Source: Lachnospiraceae bacterium (GTDB lineage Bacteria > Bacillota > Clostridia > Lachnospirales > Lachnospiraceae). Taken from it: 64,000 nucleotides of DNA. The stretch lies in the NCBI GenBank assembly GCA_023664345.1, contig JAMPFQ010000004.1:1-64000 (forward strand). Reading direction: 5' to 3'. Position numbers and translations under genes: made by a program. How positions within the stretch are numbered: the first letter of the stretch is position 1; every line of letters starts with the position of its first letter. Of the stretch, positions 59,589 to 64,000 are shown piece by piece. The notes under the pieces were generated by a model that was not told the origin of the DNA, did no database searches, and worked only from the letters and a program-made list of their open reading frames with translations.

Positions 59589-61367
59589 TCATAAACCCGA
59601 CCGCAGCAGCCTCATTGCATAATACCTGGACAGGTTAAACGTCCTGATCCCGAAATTCTCCGTGCGTTCCTGCAGGTTTTCCATCCACCAGTACCCGAAA
59701 TCCTCGGCTGTATGCCTGCGCAGATAGCGGTCGTCACTGTCCCTTCTCTGTTCCCTGGCATGATCCATCGCGCTCTCACTTTCAAACGCCGCAAAGTCAT
59801 ACCCGATGCTTTCCATATAAGGCACCAGAACCGGCGCGGCATCCGCACTGAGCCTGCTGAGATAACTATAATCATGATACGGCTTCACGCTCTCATCCAC
59901 CCACCACTGCCTGCTTTCCGCCTCCATATTGGCCACGTTCACCCGGGCAATGATATAGTCGGGATGGGCGAAAGACAGCGCAAGATAAAATACCGTCACC
60001 ACCGCCATACTGTAACGGAACAGCGGGAACTTTTCCGCGTATATATTTACCAGGATCCCCAAAAACAGCACCGTCAGCAGCGCCAGCGCCCACAGTACCA
60101 GGATCCTCAGGAAAGTCAGGTAATAAAAGCGGATGTAAATGACCATTCTCATGGCGCTGGACGCGATCATGATGAAGGTGCAAAGCGACATCAATGTCAG
60201 AATCACTTTCAAGACCCTGCTCTCACGGAAATAACTCATACATACCAGCACAATGATCAGGTTCAGGATACTCACCGCCAGAAGCTGGAAAAATCCCTGT
60301 CTGGCATACTCCGCATAGGTATATCCTGCAGGCAGCTTCAGCTGTCCCAGGAACAATCCCGCGATCTGCACCACGGAGAAGATCAGGTACACAAAAGTCA
60401 GCATGGCCGTCACCGTAACAGCGATCACCGGTTCTCCGGTACGGCGGTTCTTCACCTCCTCTTTGATCTGCTTCTTGCAGAGATACGCGGTCAGCATATA
60501 GGAAAAAAAGAACATGACCGCTATGCGGAAAGTGATATCCGTCACATTGGACAGGTTGATGCTCCCGAATACTTTCCTGGTCATCTCAAGGAAGAACACA
60601 TCGGCGCTGGCAAGAAGGGCCAGCACAATCAGCAGCAGGGGAACGGAGACAATAAGACCGATCAGGATATATCCGGTAGTCCTGCTCCTCTTGCCACTCC
60701 TGTTTTTCTGATAAAGGGCGCCGTCCTGCACAGGACGCTGCAGTTCGCCGATGCTCATAAAAGAGGCCTGTATGATGCTGCCCAGATATTTCCCAAGCTT
60801 CCATCCGGAAGTATCGAAATACTGCTTTAACAGCAGGCTCATGAACAGCAGGAAAATGCCAAGCTTGTTAAACGCGATGATCCGCCCGTCGTCCGTCAGA
60901 AAGGTGGAGATGCCAAGCAGCATCATGCTCGCCATATAAAAGATGCTTCCGCTTTTTAAGGTAATCCCTAACTTTGACAAAGATAAGTACAAAAGTAAGA
61001 GACTGCCTGCCACGAAAAAAGGGAACGTCACCCCCGATCCGTTGCGGAACATGCAAAAGGCATAGAATACCGCATACAGAAACGAAGCAATTCCGAAAAA
61101 ACCGTAATTCTCCTTTAACTTCTTCGTCTCTTCCGTTTCCATGCGGTTGGCATCGTTCTGCACCACTGAATAAGGAACTGCACTCCCATCAGCGGGTGAT
61201 GCAGGCTGGCACGCGGCTGTGCCGTCTACCGGAGCGGCCGCCGGTTGTCCCGCAAATGCGCCGTCTGCTACATTAGATACCGATTTCTGTTCATGCAAGG
61301 TTTCATTATCCCCGGAAAGCTGCGACGGTTCCGCCCAGACTCCCTGATCTTTATTCGCATTACCCAT
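59589..61367 (-). CDS. DUF4173/DUF4153-type polytopic membrane protein
   Basis: A 592-residue protein. A soluble, Ala/Gly-rich N-terminal 80 residues lead to about twelve membrane helices (GSLLLLYLSLSKLGITLKSG, VFFLEMTRKVFGSINLSNVT, YTYAEYARQGFFQLLAVSIL). A cytoplasmic or external tail of about 100 residues ends it. The pattern matches DUF4173, often encoded with XRE/DUF2975 regulators as here. Last in its operon, its function is unassigned. Confidence 0.8.
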   Translation of the reverse strand: MGNANKDQGVWAEPSQLSGDNETLHEQKSVSNVADGAFAGQPAAAPVDGTAACQPASPADGSAVPYSVVQNDANRMETEETKKLKENYGFFGIASFLYAVFYAFCMFRNGSGVTFPFFVAGSLLLLYLSLSKLGITLKSGSIFYMASMMLLGISTFLTDDGRIIAFNKLGIFLLFMSLLLKQYFDTSGWKLGKYLGSIIQASFMSIGELQRPVQDGALYQKNRSGKRSRTTGYILIGLIVSVPLLLIVLALLASADVFFLEMTRKVFGSINLSNVTDITFRIAVMFFFSYMLTAYLCKKQIKEEVKNRRTGEPVIAVTVTAMLTFVYLIFSVVQIAGLFLGQLKLPAGYTYAEYARQGFFQLLAVSILNLIIVLVCMSYFRESRVLKVILTLMSLCTFIMIASSAMRMVIYIRFYYLTFLRILVLWALALLTVLFLGILVNIYAEKFPLFRYSMAVVTVFYLALSFAHPDYIIARVNVANMEAESRQWWVDESVKPYHDYSYLSRLSADAAPVLVPYMESIGYDFAAFESESAMDHAREQRRDSDDRYLRRHTAEDFGYWWMENLQERTENFGIRTFNLSRYYAMRLLRSGL

Positions 61368-61399
61368 AATGATTCTCCTTTCCCGTTTCGTATCCGATG

Positions 61400-62080
61400 T
61401 TAATATTCCTGCTTCAGTCCAGCCGGAATATCTGCCACATTTTCTTCTTTTAACAGCATCGCGCCGCCGTCCATCGGCATCCAGCTTACAATCCATTCTT
61501 CCGGCAGAAATCCCTTAAATTCACTGATCCTGTCATCCGGATTTCCATCCACATAGCCGATCTGCGCCCCGCGGTCATTTTTTGACACGACGCAAAAAAG
61601 CACATATACCCTTTCCTCCCAGATAACCGCCCATTTGTCGTCGATAATGACCGATTCCATATCCACCAGTTCCTGCTGTTCCCCGCAGGCGGATAATTGG
61701 ATCAATGGTGGAATACCTGCTTCGGGCAACAAAAATATAATGATCGTACTAATCACTTGAAGTATAGCAATAAGCATAAGCAGATACTTTATTCCGTGCT
61801 TGAACTTTGAAAAAGGCAACAACATCCAACCAGACATCAAAATACATATGATAGAAACAATAGCACAAATTCCAAATGCAATATACACATTAATTTGAGC
61901 GATTTTCTCCAATAATCCTGTCAAATACAATATTATATGAACCGCTTGCAGCGCCCCTGTCACAATATATATTCTTTTACTTTTTTTAGATTTAAAGGAA
62001 TCGCGTCTTAACAAAATAAGGAATCCGATTATCGCTAAAACAAGTAAAATTCCAATTCCTACGTAGACAGTAAAATTCAT
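61400..62080 (-). CDS. Hypothetical membrane protein
   Basis: A 226-residue protein with four hydrophobic segments (residues about 5-22, 40-55, 65-90, 100-120) and a soluble C-terminal domain (about 135-226). It is visibly more AT-rich than its neighbours. Its start overlaps the XRE gene stop by four bases (ATGA), so it is coupled to that regulator. I do not recognise a family. Confidence 0.7.
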   Translation of the reverse strand: MNFTVYVGIGILLVLAIIGFLILLRRDSFKSKKSKRIYIVTGALQAVHIILYLTGLLEKIAQINVYIAFGICAIVSIICILMSGWMLLPFSKFKHGIKYLLMLIAILQVISTIIIFLLPEAGIPPLIQLSACGEQQELVDMESVIIDDKWAVIWEERVYVLFCVVSKNDRGAQIGYVDGNPDDRISEFKGFLPEEWIVSWMPMDGGAMLLKEENVADIPAGLKQEY

Positions 62081-62289
62081 GTTTCATCCTCCACATATTC
62101 CAGGATATCCCCCGGCTGACATTTCAAGGCCCTGCATATGGCCTCCAGCGTGGTAAAACGGATTGCTTTCGCTTTATTATTTTTCAGGATGGAAAGATTG
62201 GCCAGGGTGATATCTACCTCATTGGCAAGTTCGGTCAGATTTTTCTTGCGCTTCGCCATCATCACATCCAGGTTCACTATGATCGACAT
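62077..62289 (-). CDS. XRE family HTH regulator (YozG-like)
   Basis: A 70-residue regulator: IIVNLDVMMAKRKKNLTELA, ANEVDITLANLSILKNNKAK (recognition helix) and FTTLEAICRALKCQPGDILE. This short type is usually paired with a DUF2975 membrane protein, which lies 82 bases upstream. The start at 62289 is preceded by a hairpin/ribosome-site cassette shared with 43532. Confidence 0.92.
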   Translation of the reverse strand: MSIIVNLDVMMAKRKKNLTELANEVDITLANLSILKNNKAKAIRFTTLEAICRALKCQPGDILEYVEDET

Positions 62290-62350
62290 ATTTCCTCTCA
62301 TTCCGCCGCCCATGCGGCATTTTAATCAGCGGGAACTTTGGGACACGCAG
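62290..62350 (-). repeat. Intercistronic hairpin/ribosome-site cassette, copy B2
   Basis: Reading toward the XRE start: GTGTCCCAAAGTTCCCG, a GCCGC/GCGGC hairpin with a different loop from copy B1, and GGAATGAGAGGAAAT just before the ATG. Loop bases differ while stem and flanks are kept. Confidence 0.75.
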
Positions 62351-62371
62351 TGTCACAAATTCCGAAACCGT

Positions 62372-62860
62372 TTAAATGGTCATATCGTTTTCTTCCTTGT
62401 ACCGCACCGCTTCCTCAAACACATACGCCAGCACCTTGCTGAACAATCCCGCAATGATGAAAACGAAGATCACCACTGCCATGGCGATGGTGAGATATAC
62501 GACACAGCGTACAAGGCTCATAACCACGATAAAGAAACTGATATCTCCCATCCGCCGAAGGCTGTTTACATTTTCCGTCACAAAACAGTTTCTCGCCACC
62601 ACAGTGCGGAAGATCTTCCGCAGTTCATGGATCAGTAACACCGCTGCCACCCCCAGGATAAAGTAGATCACCAGCAGCGCCCGATAATGCTGCTCAAACG
62701 GCGGAAGATACCTGCCTATCCAGTGGATGCTGAAAGGCAGCGATATCGTCACCGCAATGCCTGCATAAAACATGAGATCCAGGAAATATTTCGTCAGCAC
62801 AGTCAGCCGCTTCTTCCTGCTTTCCAAGTCCGTTGTCTGTCTATTATCCTGTTCTGCCAT
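62372..62860 (-). CDS. DUF2975 membrane protein
   Basis: A 162-residue protein with four membrane helices. The sequence ARNCFVTENVNSLRRMGDIS between helices 2 and 3 is the DUF2975 signature. It heads an operon with the XRE regulator, a hypothetical membrane protein and the DUF4173 protein. The pair may form a membrane-linked regulatory unit (inference). Confidence 0.88.
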   Translation of the reverse strand: MAEQDNRQTTDLESRKKRLTVLTKYFLDLMFYAGIAVTISLPFSIHWIGRYLPPFEQHYRALLVIYFILGVAAVLLIHELRKIFRTVVARNCFVTENVNSLRRMGDISFFIVVMSLVRCVVYLTIAMAVVIFVFIIAGLFSKVLAYVFEEAVRYKEENDMTI

Positions 62861-62945
62861 ACCTGCCTCACTTTCTTTTGCACATCATAAAGAGCACTGC
62901 TCCCTGACCGGAGCAATCACGGTTTCCCGCCTGCCCGGTAGAGTC

Positions 62946-62974
62946 AATATAACAGTGCCCGCAATGAAAGTCAA
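62946..62974 (-). promoter_or_regulatory. Promoter of the DUF2975 operon
   Basis: TTGACT (62974-62969), a 17-base spacer and TATATT (62951-62946) read leftward toward DUF2975, about 85 bases before its ATG. A GCTCC/GGAGC hairpin lies in the leader. Confidence 0.72.
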
Positions 62975-63283
62975 TATATTTTTATTGATTTTCAATAAAT
63001 CTTTATTATTTCTCAAAAATCTTAAGGGAATCTTAAAAGTTATATGTTTTATATTGTGCAAACATTTATCCTTTTTCTGAAAGTTCTGATTTTACAGGAT
63101 ATCCTGCATCTTTCTTTGTTCTATAAAATCCTGCCAAAACTTCTACTAGTGACACTACTAGTATCACTGTACACGTCATTTCAATTATGTGTTATTTGAA
63201 ATATGATTGAATGCTTTACAATGCTCATATCGGAAACGGTGACCTCCCTGTGCAGTCGAACTCTGTCCGAGCATATTCTTGTA
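62975..63283. other. AT-rich gene-free stretch
   Basis: No gene is visible. It contains repeated short motifs (ACTAGTGACAC, ACTAGTATCAC near 63143-63168) and, near 63200-63283, the untranslated continuation of the broken tape-measure-like frame. The composition shifts here from host-like to AT-rich. Confidence 0.5.
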
Positions 63284-63700
63284 CTACTCGGAAAACTTCT
63301 CTCCCATCAATGTTGATTCTGACAATAATTTCCATTCATCCGAAAACATATTTCCAGAACTCTTTAAAGCTTCCTGCTGCGCTTTTAATTGTTTGAGTTT
63401 TGTGGTTGCTTTTTCTATATTATTTTGCAGTTTTTTGTATTCTTCTGTTGGGACATTTGCATCTTTCAAAGTGTCCATTTTTGCACGCAAAGAAGCTATC
63501 TTGTCAGCCGTCTTTACAATACGGTTTTGGAGATTCATAAGCTGTGAAGTATTTATTTCTGTATTTATCTTTATACCACCGTCATACTGCGCCATAAGAA
63601 AGACACCCCCGCAAAGCAGAGATGCCTTTTTCGATAGCGTATTTCTATTCAACTCTGCCCTTGCCATAGCAATTTCAAGCTTACTTTTGTCGATTTTCAT
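63284..63700 (-). pseudogene. Chimera: HTH N-terminus fused to phage tape-measure N-terminus
   Basis: The first 28 residues (MKIDKSKLEIAMARAELNRN) look like the start of a small XRE-type protein, with its own ribosome site (GAGGG). From MAQYDGGIKINTEINTSQ on, with a second GGGGG site before that Met, the sequence is helical and coiled-coil, like the start of tail tape-measure proteins. The frame ends at TAG, after which sense codons continue (YKNMLGQSST) for about 28 more. This is a deletion scar within phage material; both parents are truncated. Confidence 0.6.
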
Positions 63701-63806
63701 TTTTACCCTCTTCCCAACTTTTTCTTGACAGGTTCGTTTGAGTCTGCCAAGAAAAAAAAGTTTCATTTGAAAACCTTTTGTGATATAGTCATTATGAGGT
63801 GAAAAA

Positions 63807-64000
63807 ATGACTATAGGTGAAAAAATAAAAAATTAAGAACACACGCTGGATTAACTCAACGCTTACTTGGTGAATTATCTGAGACATCTGAAACTACTAT
63901 TAAACAATATGAATTAGGCAAACGACAGCCGCGAATTGAGCAACTAAAAAAAATTGCAAAAGTTTTTGACTTTCCTTTATACCTCTTATTAGATGATAAC
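63807..64000 (+). pseudogene. XRE family HTH regulator with frameshift, continues past the window
   Basis: GAGGTG precedes the ATG. MTIGEKIKN then meets TAA at 63834. Reading one base out of phase after the A6 tract at 63827-63832 gives LRTHAGLTQRLLGELSETSE, TTIKQYELGKRQPRIEQLKK and IAKVFDFPLYLLLDDN, a complete HTH. One missing A in the homopolymer explains it. It may be a true mutation, slippage-controlled, or a sequencing error. It diverges from the chimeric gene, as in a phage control region. Confidence 0.72.

Noticed and set aside
62975..63283. Toxin-antitoxin or small ORF in the AT-rich gap
   Set aside because: Short frames lack ribosome sites and recognisable motifs; the right part is the decayed continuation of the tape-measure-like frame.

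Overview
The window looks like the chromosome of a motile, spore-forming Lachnospiraceae-type clostridium. The evidence is a BofA-family protein, a Spo0E-like phosphatase, flagellin with FliS, a Tad/Flp pilus locus with Lachnospiraceae-typical proteins (DUF5702, FHA with DUF6382-like N-terminus, DUF6240), strong Shine-Dalgarno sequences and sigma-A type promoters. Almost all genes lie on the minus strand.

Layout. 1-2.4 kb: end of a prophage remnant (holin-like protein, two-domain endolysin, HTH fragment) abutting a truncated host gene. 2.4-4.6 kb: two divergent PadR regulator modules. 4.7-7.4 kb: argS, preceded by an Arg-rich leader peptide and an attenuator, then plsC. 7.6-11.8 kb: a six-gene operon (MgtC, rhomboid protease, flavodoxin-like/SCP2, HIT, fumarase alpha and beta). 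12.2-22.3 kb: a complete Tad pilus operon, read from its own promoter at 22.3 kb, with two prepilin peptidases and a 58-residue Flp pilin that starts with TTG. 22.4-28.7 kb: BofA, DUF2508, FliS, flagellin and a DUF6240 protein. 29-34 kb: a more AT-rich LlaJI-type restriction-modification island (two 5mC methylases, McrB-like AAA subunit, PD-(D/E)XK nuclease). 34-41.5 kb: a secreted Cys-rich repeat/papain-like protein, Spo0E-like, glgB and an 1101-residue TPR/acidic/degenerate-AAA protein. 41.8-47 kb: rsmA, a HAD phosphatase and a cell-envelope O-acylation operon (DUF4358 lipoprotein, MBOAT, DHHW). 47-52.6 kb: heterodimeric ABC exporter and a GDSL esterase. 53-62.9 kb: membrane TPR protein, orphan solute-binding protein, MATE pump, HicB-like protein, and an operon of DUF2975, XRE and membrane proteins. 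63.2-64 kb: decayed phage/HTH material with a frameshifted XRE gene at the window end.

Cross-cutting features. The region is rich in non-coding repeats: tandem arrays of about 110 bp in three gaps, a family of long multi-hairpin elements next to stop codons, and a short hairpin-plus-ribosome-site cassette that occupies three intra-operon junctions. The best regulatory find is the argS leader: promoter, short ORF with six Arg codons among 21 residues, a hairpin starting exactly on an Arg codon, and an intrinsic terminator before argS. This reads as an amino-acid attenuator rather than a T-box.
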